DNA from: Colletotrichum lupini
Lineage: Eukaryota; Ascomycota; Sordariomycetes; Glomerellales; Glomerellaceae
DNA length: 64,000 nt
Assembly (NCBI RefSeq): GCF_023278565.1
Contig: NC_064680.1
Span: forward strand, 4,650,001 to 4,714,000
Reading direction: 5' to 3'
Position numbers and translations under genes: made by a program. Below are positions 36,532 through 46,994 of this stretch, one piece after another (positions within the stretch are counted from its first letter, which is position 1; every line of letters begins with the position of its first letter). Below the pieces are notes generated by a model that had not been told where the DNA came from, did no database searches, and was given only the letters and a program-made list of their open reading frames with translations.

Positions 36532-37483
36532 ATCGAGACATCGAGATCGAGACAACACCAGTATATCCGTTTTCCAACGAATCCCGGCCGCCTTTCTCAA
36601 TGACGATCTGGAGTCGAATCTCCCCTTGTTCATTCATCTACAACCTTATTCACTAGGCCATTTGTTGCCGCAGTACGATGCTGGAAACGCTCTGCGACTG
36701 CTCGGAAGAAATCGGTATGGGGAGGTTCGGTTCCTGGGCGGTGTAAATCCAAGGGTATCGGCGGATCTTGAACCGGGTGTTCTCGTGGGCTGAAATCGCT
36801 GATTATCGGAATCTCGAAAAAGCAGACTCGCGTCTCTGCGTGCAGGCGTTATGGGCGAGACCGGGGCGCACTTTCTTTAACTGTACCTTGGGGAACAGGA
36901 AACCGAGCCTTCACCGGCGAACTCTTGGTTTTATCATTGCGAAAAGTCCCCCTTTGGGCACCGGGCTACCCCGTGTAAATCCTTACCACCGGACCTGTGG
37001 ACCCCACTTTCGGGATTGTCCTCGTCGCGGGACAGCGGCCATAGCCGAGGTTACCGTCCAAATCCAATGCGCCACAGTCTGCCACTGCAGCTCCTTTCAT
37101 GCGCCATTGCTCCCTTGCTTGACGAATCCTAGCCCTATGATGTGAGACTATGAATGCAGGTGGCATTATGGAGAGAGACAAAAAAGTCAATTCGTGGATG
37201 GCTATAAACAAACTGCTCCATAAGAAGTTCCAACTAATTAACACCCCAGCCAACGCCGGCTTAAATCATGGCCTGCGGGGTATCCTATCCTGCCTGCTGT
37301 ACCCAGCTTTGCCAGCCCAATCAAAAAACATGATTCATTTCCAAAAGTGTAAGACCTACGTGTCAAAAGATGCATGCTTCAGTAGCATCTGCTTTGGTAG
37401 CACGGGAAGCTACTGAGGCACAGTTGACATCGGGGTTATACCCTTTACAAATGCTACGCATACAAAGTCATGGCACCTTCATA
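36532..37483. other. Convergent spacer
   Basis: About 950 bases between the stop codons of the DUF1748 gene (+) and the Atg28-type gene (-). A 99-codon plus-strand frame at 36494-36793 overlaps the former gene's last exon in another frame and has no recognised domain. Nothing else seen. Confidence 0.5.
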
Positions 37484-39433
37484 TCAGTCTATACCCTCAT
37501 CGTTGCTGTGTTCGGCAAGGAACTCTGGAGGAACCTCATTGTCGCTGTCACGCCTCGAAGACGAAGTTCGTATGGACCCAACATGGGAACGGTCGTCGTC
37601 GTGCTCCTCTAGATGTGACACTAGCAGGTCGGGCGGGACCTCATTGTCACTCTCTCCGTGATGGGTTTCTGTCGTAGCTGTGGCCAAATTCGCTTGCGAG
37701 ATTTGCTCCTCTTGGTCATCGCCGTTGTGCCAGGGTTCTTCGATGTCGTCAACTTTCGTCGCCGCTGCTTGAGGCTTTGGTAGACTTCCTCGAAGGAGAG
37801 CCTCGGCATCTCTGAACGCTTCGAGTTCAGCGCCAACGGCGCAGATGAGAAGATTCCAAGTGTTCTGCTGGGCTGTCCTCATGTTTGCTTCAAGCTCCAA
37901 GATCACCTTTGCCATCCGCGGCAAGAGAGCTTCAACGCCTTCTTGCTGTGCACGAGGAGTCTGTTTGCCCTTGGCCGAGGAAGTACCGCCGCTTAGAGAC
38001 TGGCGCAGGTCTGCCTCGAATGTCGTAACGAGTTTCACCGTTTCCTGCCATAACTCCGTGCCTTGATCTAGCGCATCGCGATCCTTATCGACCTGCGCCT
38101 TTCGCTTCTGGAGAAAGTCCATTTCACTTCCCCACCAGTCCTTGGCCATGCTCAGTGTCCGTCGCGCAGGTATCATGCGGAAGAACTCAGCACCACCGGG
38201 CAGCTCTTGGATGTCGGTTCCGGTTCCAGAGTCGTTCCGTGATACAGCTTCGACAACATCTAGATCCAGGGGCTCAATCGGAGGCCGGCGTAGGAGGGCT
38301 GTGACCTCACCTTCGACCTCTCTCAACGCACCCCTGTAGCCACTCAAGCCCGCCTCTCGGCGGTTGTGAACGTCTTCCATCTTTCGCTCCAACCATCGGT
38401 GCCGATTCCTCATACCAACGAGCTTCTCCTCGAGCTCGCGTATCTCCTGACCCAAAGAATCATGCTGCTCTCCCAGGCCTCGCAGCTCCTTTGCGAGAGG
38501 CTCCTCATCGTCATCAGCCAAGCTATGCAACTCGGCAGAGATGCTGACCCTGCGCTTGTCCAACTTGTCTAGATACGACAAAGCTTTTCTTCGTTGAGAG
38601 AGGGCTGACTCGATATACGCATTTTCTTCCGTCTTGAGACCAGTCAGGGCTGCCAACGCCTGTCGCAATCCGCTTCGCGCCGCACGAAGGCCCTGCTGCC
38701 CCTGCGCCTTGGGTTGTCGAACAGGTATAATATCGCCGCGAGGAGTCGCGCGTACGGGTGGGTCTAGCGAGGCCATCATGCGTGACCTGGACGTCGCTGT
38801 GGAATAGAACGTTCCCGTTGGCGTACTACTCCCAGAATCACTCCACGTCTCAGCTCCTACAGTGCTAGCATCGAGAGACTCGGCGCCGGATCCAAGTCTT
38901 GTGGCTTGTATGTCTAGTAATCGCTGTACCTCTTTGTGGAGAGCTCGTTCTCGGTGTTGTAGATTCCGCCAGACAGAGTCAACGCGGGACTTGCTTGAGT
39001 CGCGCGAGCTATGGTCGAACAGAATGCTCCCAAACGCAAGCCGGCTGGACGACATGCCCTTGGGCTCGTTCTTGTGTGTGTTGCCTCGGGATCCCCGCCT
39101 CCCCGACGATGCGGAGGGCTGCAACACCACCGAGGCAGCTATGGGCGGCGGCGGGCCGACGAACATGGCCTTCGGCTTCAACTTGGAGACGGAGCCCGCC
39201 GGACCAAAAGGGTCGTCGTCCCATGGATCTACGGGGGAAGGGGAGCGCCCTTTCGACATTTTGATGGGCAGCGGAGGCGACTCTGACAGCAGCGATACAT
39301 CGGGTCTGGGGGATAGATCATCGAGGTCGTAGTCATCTGAAGGCTTCGGTCGGGATGTGTAGAGTGGTAGAATGGGAGATCGTTGTCGGCTCGGTGAGAG
39401 TCGGTCGAGGAAACTGTGCGAACCGGATGCCAT
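37484..39433 (-). CDS. atg28: Autophagy-related coiled-coil protein, Atg28 type
   Basis: A single open frame of 649 residues. It matches my memory of the filamentous-ascomycete proteins annotated as Atg28: an N-terminus with FLDRLSPSRQ and a PWDDDPFG segment, the VGPPPPIAASV motif, a TPTGTFYSTATSRS segment, GDIIPVRQPK, then a long coiled coil containing RNRREAGLSGYRGALREVE. In methylotrophic yeast Atg28 is a coiled-coil protein needed for pexophagy that works with Atg17; a role in autophagy here is transferred from that. The coiled-coil part runs from about residue 250 to 400, with a second helical region near 430-560. The C-terminus is acidic and carries two copies of a DNEVPP motif. No membrane segment or signal peptide. 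It is divergent from the WD40 gene at 40923. Confidence 0.65.
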   Translation of the reverse strand: MASGSHSFLDRLSPSRQRSPILPLYTSRPKPSDDYDLDDLSPRPDVSLLSESPPLPIKMSKGRSPSPVDPWDDDPFGPAGSVSKLKPKAMFVGPPPPIAASVVLQPSASSGRRGSRGNTHKNEPKGMSSSRLAFGSILFDHSSRDSSKSRVDSVWRNLQHRERALHKEVQRLLDIQATRLGSGAESLDASTVGAETWSDSGSSTPTGTFYSTATSRSRMMASLDPPVRATPRGDIIPVRQPKAQGQQGLRAARSGLRQALAALTGLKTEENAYIESALSQRRKALSYLDKLDKRRVSISAELHSLADDDEEPLAKELRGLGEQHDSLGQEIRELEEKLVGMRNRHRWLERKMEDVHNRREAGLSGYRGALREVEGEVTALLRRPPIEPLDLDVVEAVSRNDSGTGTDIQELPGGAEFFRMIPARRTLSMAKDWWGSEMDFLQKRKAQVDKDRDALDQGTELWQETVKLVTTFEADLRQSLSGGTSSAKGKQTPRAQQEGVEALLPRMAKVILELEANMRTAQQNTWNLLICAVGAELEAFRDAEALLRGSLPKPQAAATKVDDIEEPWHNGDDQEEQISQANLATATTETHHGESDNEVPPDLLVSHLEEHDDDRSHVGSIRTSSSRRDSDNEVPPEFLAEHSNDEGID

Positions 39434-40922
39434 CAGGTCGCATCTGACGCTGCTGGGCAGAAGTGGGAGAATTGGCTGGCGATGGCGCGGTCAGCAGGAA
39501 TGTCGTGGTTGACAAGGTTCCTGAGCGTGCTTTTCAGAGGCACGATCAAGTATGTATGCGCTCTAGCTAAAGGAATAGGATGTCAACAACAACAAGTAGG
39601 CATTGGTGATGAGTGTTGGACGTGGGATACGGCAAGATGCTATGGGTAATGTATGAGATCTATAGCACATAGCACAGCAATGTCGTCGATGGGAGCGCGC
39701 GAGGCCAGCTGTGAAGGTACAAGATAAAAAGTATCTTTGGCTCGGGAAGCAAGAGCTCACGAGCTCTGAGCATGTGCCACAGGCGCTGGTGCGAGACAGA
39801 CGTCACACGGCGGGTCTTTCTATCATCTGTAGCACCAGGCACCTACCTTACACAGTAGGTACCTACCTACCTAAAAGCTACTTGCCGGCCTTATGTAAGC
39901 ACGGCCTCGACATCTTGGTTATCGATAAGCATGTATGTGGGAGTGCGCCATTGGACGATGCCATTGCTGTTGGATGTTGGAACATGATCCTTTCAACATT
40001 GCCTATTATCCATACAGCTCACCAAACAAACGGACAACGGGAAGTATGAGGCCCAGTCAGTGCGGTCGAGAAAACATTCTTGCTCATCTAATCTGTCTAC
40101 GTCTTCTGCCTACCGAGAGTGAGACACACTGTGATGCGTAGAGCTTCTCTCTGGAGCTGGTGTCCATGTGCTTGATCAAGAAATTGAGCACCGTCTGGCT
40201 CCCCAGAACACGGTATTTTGCGCGTCTCATCGTCTTGCCATTGTTGGGTGTCTTTTCATATCTGTTGTGCAAGCGATGGCCGCGGCGACGGGCAATTTCT
40301 TATGATGGACACTTTCTCCTCAAAGTTTCAATCAACTAATGAGATGAGCCGCCTGCCTTGGGTCTATTTTCCTTACTGCCCTCATCCCCGGCAGCGTCTG
40401 TAACCGCGTCTCCGTGTCTCCGTTGTCCGTCTATGCCCAACGCCCAGGTCCATGTCCATGTCCAATTCAGTCGGTAGGGCCCATCAATAATGAACGAGTC
40501 GGACATTCATTAGTCAGAGGGATGCCGCCGTAAACTCGCGTGAGTTTTCTGCCGGGTCTACAAAGTAAAGGATGTGTTGCTAGACGGATGAGAAGCTGAG
40601 CATACAGCCGTTGGACAAGTTCATTTCTCGCTCTCACCAAGTCATCAGATCTGACAACCTGGAAGACTAAGACTGCGGATGCCGAGGACGTGGACACGCC
40701 GCACTGCCACCGTCTGCCCCTGTCCTGCTGCCGTGTGCGTCGCTTTCTCTTCCCCCTCGTCCCTTGTGTGTCTAGTTCCCTGATCGTCGTTGTCGTTGTG
40801 GCCATTCTTGTTCATCTTTTTTGTGTTGCTTTGTTTTTTTTTTGGGTTCTCGGTCGTCCCATCCACCCCACGCGCGCACATTGTTTGAGTCGTACAACGA
40901 GGGAAATTCAACTGAAGAAAAC
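39434..40922. other. Divergent promoter region (atg28-type / WD40 gene)
   Basis: About 1.5 kb holding both promoters. A TACCTACC-type motif with inverse copies lies at 39841-39875. The part before 40923 is T-rich and pyrimidine-rich (CTTTGTTTTTTTTTT near 40830-40845), consistent with the leader of the WD40 gene. Confidence 0.5.
39841..39875. repeat. TACCTACC / GTAGGTA motif cluster
   Basis: ACCTACCTTACACA is followed by GTAGGTACCTACCTACC, so the motif occurs in both directions within 35 bases. Similar motifs occur in several other spacers of the window and in none of the coding regions I checked. Confidence 0.6.
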
Positions 40923-43900
40923 ATGATGCACTTTCTGGGCCATCGTCGAACAGCCTCGCAGCAGAGCATCGACCCCGAGACACAACAGCAGCCACAGCAA
41001 CAATGGCGTCCGCACCACCAGCATCGCCTAAGCGCGTCTTCGGCTCTTTGGCAAGCGGCCCAGGCCTTGGGGTCCATTGGAGCCCCGGCCGCTGCCGCTG
41101 CCGCCGCCACCACTTCCCCTCCAGGTTCCGGCGGTCCTCCTTCTTCTTCTACCTTTGAGTCTGGACTCTCTGGAGGAAATGCTTCGTCAGCGTCAGCGGC
41201 AGCGTCATCTTCAGCCTCCAATGCGACTGCCAATGCCAATGTCAATTTGAATGACCCTCCAACTGCAGGTACAACCGCAGGTACAGGTAGTAGTAGCAGT
41301 GGTACCACGGCTGGCCACACCCGCCCACCGCTGCCCAACCCGGTACCTTCCTACTCGTCGTCGGTGTACTCCCAGCAGTCGCAACAATCGCAATATTCGC
41401 CGTATTCTCAGCAACAACTGCAACACCAGCAGCAGCAACAACGACAGTCTGGCTACTTCCAGCCCAACCACCACTCACATCCTTCAGGCGGTCCTCCTCA
41501 CGCCGGGCTCGGCATCGGGCTCGCTTCTCCCTCCACTACTTCCTCCCTTCAATACACCCCGGAAGCCTTGAAGTCATCCTCAACCTCGACACCACCGGCC
41601 TCAACGTCCGCATCCACAACAACAGCAGTCGCCGCTGGTGCGCCTGGGCCATTAGTGCCCAAAGACCCCCCCGCCGTCCCCAACTTCCACTGGGACAACG
41701 ACTATTACCAGAACACGCCGAACAATAGGAACAAGACCATTAGCGACACCACCACCAACAGCGCCGCGGCCACTCGTACGCCCACAACAGCGACCGACTC
41801 CGCTTCCGCCCGCGCCCTCCAGCCTCATCAGTCCTCCCATTCACGCTCTCAGTCTCATTCTCATTCTTACTCTCACTTTCAATCCCAATCTCAATCTCAC
41901 TCTCACTCCCATTCGTATTCCCACTCCTACTCCCAGTCCAACCCCTACTCTCCCTCTTCTTCCTCTCACCCGCCTTCCTCTTCCTCCAATATCCCTCCTT
42001 TCTCCCATTCCCGCTCCCAGTCCCACTCCCAGCACAACCAGCAGCGTGCCTCCATCCCCGCCGCTCTGCTTCCGGCCCATGGCCAGCACCTGCACCGAGA
42101 CTCTCCCAACTCGCTGCCTACCCACTCCACTGCGACTCAGACATCAGGGCCGCCGGGCCTTTCCCCCTCCGTCACACTGCTGCCCGCGCCAACGCCCTCC
42201 TCATCCTCCTCGCCATCTTCTTCCTCTGCTCTCGCAGCCATGAACCAGCAACAGCAACAGCAGCAGCAGCAGCAGTCGCCGCAGCAGTCGCAACCCCAGT
42301 TCCAAACTGGCACCCCGCGACGCACTGGCACCTATAGCTCCCAGTCAGACGAATTGCACATGCCAGCGGGCATGATCCAGCACGGCCAGCCTTCACCCCG
42401 CGAATACTCATCATCCTCTGCTGCCCCCGCCGCACCCCATATCAAGCTGGAGCAGTCCTCCCCAAACTCCCACCCCCAGGCGCCGCCTTACCAGAGCACA
42501 TCGTCGGTGCCCAACGTCTTGCAACCAGGTGGTGCAGGTGGTCGACCTCCCGCCATCTCTGCCAACACCGCTCCCAGTATGTCTGCCATGCAGCCTCAGC
42601 AGCAGCAGCAAGACTATCAGACACCTTCCAAGCCTCCCAGCTTGAGCCTGTCCCACAGCTACTCGCGCTCCTCGCCTGCTGCCGGATACGAAGGTGGCTC
42701 GTCCTTTGCGCCCTACACACCCACTACCCCCAGCGGCTCTGGATCCCAGTTCATGTCTCCGCCAGACCAAAAATACAATGCGCCCGGCTCCCAGCGAAAC
42801 ATCTCGAACACGCCCTTGGGCTTGGCCGATATTCGACCCCGCGCCGACTCGAGCATGTCCGATGGCGTGCCCGGTAGCGCTGCATATGAGCTTGCCAACG
42901 CGCAACCTGGAACCAGCAACTATCTCGCTCCTTGGGCCCTGTATGCTTTCGACTGGTGCAAGTGGCCTCCCCAGGGCAACGGCGCTGGGAAGCTTGCCGT
43001 TGGCAGCTATCTAGAAGATGGACACAACTACGTAAGAATTCCGTCGCAATGATGTTGATAGCTGGGTGTAGCTAACACTATTGCTTCCCTCTAGATCCAA
43101 ATCCTCGATACCCAAATGGTCCCGACGCCCAACGATGTCTACCAGCCGGGCACCCCCAAAATTAACCTCGAATTTCAAAAAGTCGCCGAGGCTACACATT
43201 CCTACCCTGTGACGCGCTTGCTCTGGGAACCGCCCTCCTCGCAGAAGCAGTCTACTGACCTGCTCGCGACGTCGGGAGACCACCTTCGCCTGTGGTCTCT
43301 TCCCTCCGAAAGCCCTGTCTCCCAGAACAACTCCATTACCAACCGAGCCAGAGACCCCGCCGTTACGAAACTCACGCCTCTCGCGCTTCTGTCCAACTCC
43401 AAGACCCCGGATCATACTGCACCGCTTACTTCGCTAGACTGGAATACTGTTTCACCTAGCTTGATAATCACGTCCAGTATCGATACCACCTGCACGATTT
43501 GGGATATTCCGTCGCTGACGGCCAAGACACAATTGATCGCCCACGATAAGGAGGTTTACGATGTCCGCTTCTGCGCCAACAGTGTTGACGTATTCGTGAG
43601 CTGCGGACAGGACGGTAGCGTCCGCATGTTCGATTTGCGCAGCCTGGAGCACAGCACCATCATCTACGAGCCCACTGGGAAAGATGAACGAGGTAACCTC
43701 CACCCCCAGAACCATTTTTTCGCAAGTTTGGTGAAGCTGATTAAGTATGATAGATGCCAATGGGGGACGTATCAGCCCTACGCTCGCGCAGCAGACCATG
43801 TCGAACCCTCCGCCATTGTTGAGACTAGCAACTTCTCCCCACGATACCCATTTGCTAGCCACATTTGCGCAAGACTCGAACGTCATTCGTATCCTTGATG

Positions 43901-44250
43901 TAAGACATCCTGGACAGGCTCTTCTCGAACTCAGGGGCCACGGAGGTTCCCTGAACTCCATAGAGTGGTCGCCTACGAGGCGTGGTGTTCTAGCTTCGGG
44001 AGCCGACGACTGCCAGGTGCTGCTATGGGATGTGTACAACAACAACCCTGCTCTTGGTGGTGGTTCTCCCGCCAACGGTGCTGCCCAGCCAGACAACACG
44101 AGAAGCCCGTACGCTAGCTGGCAATGCGACTACGAAGTCGGCAACCTTGCTTGGGTGCCTCATCTTTCTAGCGACCAGGGAGAGTGGCTGGGAGTCAGCG
44201 CCGGCAGGGGCCTATGGGGTGTCAAGACATGTGGGCGAACCGGCGCCTGA
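40923..44250 (+). CDS. WD40 protein, DCAF7/AN11 (WDR68) family, with long low-complexity N-terminus
   Basis: Three exons, 40923-43031, 43095-43692 and 43754-44250, give 1,067 residues. From about residue 685 the sequence is the conserved DCAF7/AN11 beta-propeller: WALYAFDWCKWPP, TSLDWNTVSPSLIITSSIDTT, CTIWDI, AHDKEVYDVRFC, GQDGSVRMFDLRSLEHS, LELRGHGGSLNSIEWSP, ADDCQVLLWDV. Relatives are scaffolds that bind DYRK kinases and transcription regulators; that role is transferred. The family's usual length is about 340 residues. Here some 680 extra N-terminal residues are Ser/Gln/Pro/His-rich, with a ten-Gln run, a long Ser-His repeat and repeated TPTxxSG-type segments. The first ATG after the T-rich leader is at 40923; the frame is open further up but has no other ATG. 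The last residues (CGRTGA) are unconserved and might hide a further splice. Confidence 0.88.
41839..41943 (+). repeat. Ser-His / Ser-Gln codon repeat inside the WD40 gene
   Basis: A TCN-CAY / TCN-CAR repeat of about 105 bases encodes alternating Ser-His, Ser-Gln and Ser-Tyr (SQSHSHSYSHF and so on), residues about 306-340. Codons vary at third positions (TCT, TCC; CAT, CAC), so it is not a fresh DNA slip but is kept at the protein level. Confidence 0.8.
42246..42275 (+). repeat. CAG/CAA run (ten Gln) inside the WD40 gene
   Basis: Ten consecutive glutamine codons, mostly CAG with two CAA, followed by SPQQSQPQ. Part of the low-complexity N-terminus; likely variable in length. Confidence 0.9.
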
Positions 44251-44703
44251 AAGAAACCAAGGGCGACGAGCAGCAACTAATCCGACCGCCTTGCTGCGCT
44301 GTTCATAGATCTGGCTGGTCACTCATGATATATGCATCGCAAAGCCTGGCGTTTGGGGATCGGCTCTTGAGCCGGCTGTAGGGTAGGGGATACTGTCTGT
44401 GAAGTATGTTTCAAATGAATTCACTTGGAATAGGCAGTCATTGGGGGTGAATTGGTTTCAATGCACCACAGGACTCAGTCAGTATGGCCCCCCTCTGGTC
44501 GATGGTCAGGAACAAAAGTTTGGGACAGTGGATGGCTATATACCGGCGGGCACAGTCGAACGGGGAAGACGGAAGGAAATGTTATAATAGCGTGCGGTGT
44601 TTGTCCCGCACCAATGTGGCCGTTCCCAGTGTCCTCAATACACGTACCTATTTTAGGTAACTTGAAAACACAGCTTTTCGCACAAGGAGTCCATTGCTGT
44701 GAA
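44251..44703. other. Convergent spacer
   Basis: About 450 bases between the stops of the WD40 gene (+) and the quinone oxidoreductase (-). A TACCTA...TAGGTA inverted pair is at about 44645-44661. Otherwise unremarkable. Confidence 0.5.
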
Positions 44704-45931
44704 TTAAAGCTTTGTCAAAGGCAGACCATCACTGTCATTATCCAAAGTGATGACTGCTTTGCCCCAAATCTTGCGGTTTGACGTGTCCTTGAGAGCCCTG
44801 GGAACATGTTCAAGACCAGGATACTCAGCGTGATAGATGACAGGCCGGATTTTATCAGTTTCCATCAAGGGTTTCAGCTGGTTCCAGATGGCATTCTCCT
44901 CTTCAGGATACCGTCGCAAGCTCTCGCCGTATCGCTTTGGGGCATTAGTTAGCTACCTTAGTTCGAGTGGGTGGTTGTTGTGGAATCTTCAATACTTACA
45001 TAACCTATCAAACACACCTGCTTGAGTAGGACTCTATTCATGGCGATTTTCTCCATATCGTCCTGGATACCAGCGAACCCTACAATCAGTATCTTGCCTC
45101 TGTGAGCAATGCACTTTAAGCTTCGGTCCACGAGGCCGACGGGATCAAAAACTACGTCGACACCCTTCCCGTCAGTCAGCTCCAGCACACGATCCCACCA
45201 CGCTGCATCCTCAGAGTAGTTGATGCAAATATCAGCCCCCGAACGTTGGGCCACGTTGCACTTCTCGGATGAGCCCGCCGTCCCTATCACCCGGCATCCC
45301 AAGGCAGCGGCAACTTGAAGGGCCATCAGACCGAGCCCACCTGCAGCGGCATGGACCAAGACAGTCTGGCCGGCTCTTATGCCAGCTTGGACGAGCGCTG
45401 CGTAGGAGACGGGGAGCGTGGCGGCTAGCCCGGCGGCTTGGACGAATGTCCATTGGGGAGGGATGCGATGGAGGGGCGTCGAGGCGTCGAGGGAGATGAT
45501 CTCGCTGTAAGAACCTGTGCTGCCTCCGAAGACTCTATCGCCAGGACGGAATTCGGAGGTAGGCGGTGATGAGAGGATGATGCCGGCGAACTCGAGGCCT
45601 AGTGTGAAGGGCGGCCGTACCAGGGATCGGTTGTTTTGGTGTCTTCCCCTGGCCTAAGTGCGAAGTACCATATCAGCCAGCCATCTCATCTTTTGGGGGA
45701 CTTGTGAGAACTTGTCTTGGACTTACATAGAGGGTATCGACAAAGTTCACCCCAGCAGCCTTGACTTGGATGAGGTAGCGGTCTGCTGTAGGGATTGGCC
45801 GGTCAATGTCGGAGACCTTTATTTCATCAAAGTCCTTGAGGATGAATTAGAGGCATCTTTGTGGAACTGAAGCAAGGTGTTAAGAGACTGGGACTCACAT
45901 TGACGAATTTGTCGATAACAACAGCCTTCAT
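44704..45931 (-). CDS. NADPH:quinone oxidoreductase-like enzyme (zinc-free MDR family)
   Basis: A medium-chain dehydrogenase/reductase that would reduce quinones or enals with NADPH. Four exons, 45899-45931, 45727-45834, 45000-45653 and 44704-44934, give 341 residues, the usual length. The N-terminal catalytic domain begins MKAVVIDKF and contains KAAGVNFVDTLY, which has Asn where zinc enzymes have the ligand Cys, and GLEFAGII. The nucleotide-binding fold has HAAAGGLGLMALQ at about 148-160 in place of the zinc enzymes' GxGxxG, and GTAGSSEK after the second strand. DVVFDPVG is also typical. For exon 2 I chose the acceptor TCAAG, which avoids an in-frame stop. All introns are GT/AG. It is divergent from SPT5, 1.1 kb away. 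Confidence 0.92.
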
Positions 45932-46994
45932 CTTTCGTCTCGAGCTTCCGACCATTTTCAGCTTAAACTTGACTTGATACTATTTGCTTAAAGAAGATCG
46001 AAAGTACCCAGATGCAGGGGCCAGTCCCCAGTCTTTATAAATGGAAGGCGTTCATTCAGGGCTGTTGTTTCTGATGAATTGGAGAAGCACTAGGTGCCGA
46101 GGCTTCCATCGGCTCCTATGGATCAAATCGGGCATTTGGAGTGTGCTGTCTTACGCAAAACTTCAATGTAGAAAACTCCCTAGGTGCGACAGGCCTGGTG
46201 AATCTAAAATTCATGATAGATGTGACGTCCATTCACACTGTCATATCTCAATCAGAATTCATCGTGACCTTATATTTGCTGCTCTTTCTGTCACTTCTGT
46301 CACTTCAGCATCCATCCACGGTCACTTGCTGACCTAGATTGATGATTGAGGTGGATTGGAACCAGAACCAACTTGTGAGTGGCCTCATCAATGCAGGACA
46401 TGCGTCCTATCAAACGTACTCATATAACTGCCAACACAGCTTCTTCTTCTCCCTCAATTCAGTGGAGCCAGGACGGGATGCAGTGAAGTCAATCGGAGAT
46501 GGGATGCAGTGGAGGGATGACAGGAGCTGCGAGGAAGGTAGGGGGATCCACTACAGAGCACCTACACTACCTGGAGGCTACCACCTATCGATTTGCCTCA
46601 GGTGTCAGTCTGGAACGACCACGCTAGTCCCTTTTCAGATAGAGATGTCCTTCGCGTTATTCGCCCGTCTTTAGTCATTGCCTTTGCTTGTTCTAAGCTT
46701 TCTATCCTCCCGTTGCCTTTTCCTCTACCTTTGCCTTCACCTCAATCCCACCCTGAGACCCGACAGCCAAAAGCCTTCGGCCTTTTCCTCCATCTATCCG
46801 CTTGATTGATTCGCCGGAGAAAAGGTCGCTGCCTGCCATCAGGCGAACCAGTTGGAAGGACCATTGTTTCCTTCCCTTGGTACGGATACTCTGCTTCTTT
46901 TGCAGACTCACCTCGGAAAGGACCTCGCATCAGCGACATCACGGGAAAACTACGAACTCGAAACTCTTGACTCGACGTTTCGTTATTTCCCACC
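45932..46994. other. Divergent promoter region (quinone oxidoreductase / SPT5)
   Basis: About 1.06 kb. A TATA-like element for the minus-strand gene is at 46034-46040. On the SPT5 side a CT-rich leader runs from about 46680 to 46760. No gene is seen inside. Confidence 0.5.
46034..46040 (-). promoter_or_regulatory. TATA-like box of the quinone oxidoreductase gene
   Basis: TTTATAAAG on the minus strand, about 105 bases upstream of the ATG at 45931. Position is suitable; function is inferred. Confidence 0.35.

Noticed and set aside
40821..40922. Upstream extension of the WD40 protein
   Set aside because: The first codon is TTG within a T-rich leader; the first ATG is at 40923.
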